Part shown: positions 5,505-5,782 of the stretch, piece by piece
Layout: every line of letters starts with the position of its first letter
Numbering within the stretch: position 1 is the stretch's first letter
Assembly (NCBI GenBank): GCA_017474705.1
Contig: JAFVHC010000085.1
Coordinates: 1-5,782, forward strand
DNA length: 5,782 nucleotides
Reading direction: 5' to 3'
Source of the DNA: Bacillota bacterium
GTDB lineage: Bacteria; Bacillota; Clostridia; Lachnospirales; Bianqueaceae
The notes under the pieces: generated by a model
The model's database searches: none
What the model saw: the letters and a program-made list of their open reading frames with translations, nothing else
Told to the model about the DNA's origin: nothing
Made by a program: the position numbers and the translations under genes

Positions 5505-5782
5505 CTGTTTCCCTCCTCAGTTCTTCTTCGATGAACGCGGGCACACCGCAGTCGACATTCGCGCCGATGACCCGATCCGCCTTTTCCTTTACGGCCGGCA
5601 CTGCATTGGCCACAGCATACGCCCGGTCTGCCGCGGCGAACATGGACAGATCGTTCATATTATCGCCAAAGACGACCAGTTCATCAAAACCACCATATTC
5701 TTTGAGCCATTGCACGGCGGCAGCTTTGGACGCGCCGCCTGCGCTTACCTCGAGATACCAGTAGCCTTCATCATAAATATCT
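5491..5782 (-). CDS. Cof-type HAD family hydrolase, C-terminal part only (5' end outside window)
   Basis: The frame is open from the window edge (first full codon at 5781) to a stop at 5491-5493, giving 96 residues. It matches the C-terminal third of a Cof-type HAD-IIB phosphatase: YWYLEVSAGGASKAAAV holds motif III (Lys19 of the fragment), and VVFGDNMNDLSM holds motif IV (Asp40, Asn43, Asp44). After this come AYAVANA, where the family usually has AMGNA, and KEKADRV and an acidic C-terminal helix. Motifs I and II and the cap are outside the window, so activity cannot be judged. An internal GTG at 5715 is not the true start, since conserved family sequence continues upstream of it. The gene overlaps the next Cof-type gene by 14 nt, and that gene's ribosome binding site lies within its last codons, which suggests coupled translation. 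Confidence 0.9.
   Translation of the reverse strand, partial: DIYDEGYWYLEVSAGGASKAAAVQWLKEYGGFDELVVFGDNMNDLSMFAAADRAYAVANAVPAVKEKADRVIGANVDCGVPAFIEEELRRETDGTV

Overview
The window looks like chromosomal DNA from a Bacillota (Firmicutes) bacterium of moderate G+C content. The evidence is strong AAGGAGG-type ribosome binding sites, a perfect sigma-A consensus promoter, tight ATGA-style gene overlaps, and a histidyl-tRNA synthetase that resembles (by memory, not by search) those of gut anaerobes such as Erysipelotrichales or Lachnospirales. The lineage below phylum is a guess. No mobile element, CRISPR array, RNA gene or recent-transfer signature was seen.

Layout. (1) 1-1455, minus strand: the first 485 codons of an ABC exporter half-transporter (six membrane helices, then the nucleotide-binding domain), cut by the window edge exactly after the LSGG signature. 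(2) 1456-1640: a compact divergent control region with two outward-facing promoters whose -35 boxes lie back to back, 16 bp apart. (3) 1641-2276, plus strand: a monocistronic HAD-IA phosphatase of the YihX type, ended by a perfect 11-bp terminator hairpin. That terminator also lies at the end of the convergent minus-strand operon. (4) 5782 down to 2323, minus strand: a tightly packed operon, read in the order partial Cof-type HAD phosphatase, second Cof-type HAD phosphatase, hisS, histidine-phosphatase-family protein, YfcE-like metallophosphodiesterase. The junctions are a 14-nt overlap, a 20-nt gap, a 17-nt overlap and a 4-nt ATGA overlap, so co-transcription and translational coupling are likely. 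The operon's promoter is outside the window.

How the genes fit together. hisS charges tRNA-His and is the only gene with a certain essential role. It is surrounded by five phosphoester hydrolases from three unrelated folds (HAD, histidine phosphatase, calcineurin-like). None has an assignable physiological substrate from sequence. They could be general metabolite-repair phosphatases or could share a pathway, and nothing here decides which. The ABC exporter is divergent and probably functionally separate.

I did not find a convincing undescribed system. The points most worth a second look are the back-to-back promoter pair with its extended palindrome, an 11-bp perfect hairpin in the first codons of the ABC gene, the phosphatase clustering around hisS, and the short C-terminal domain of the synthetase.
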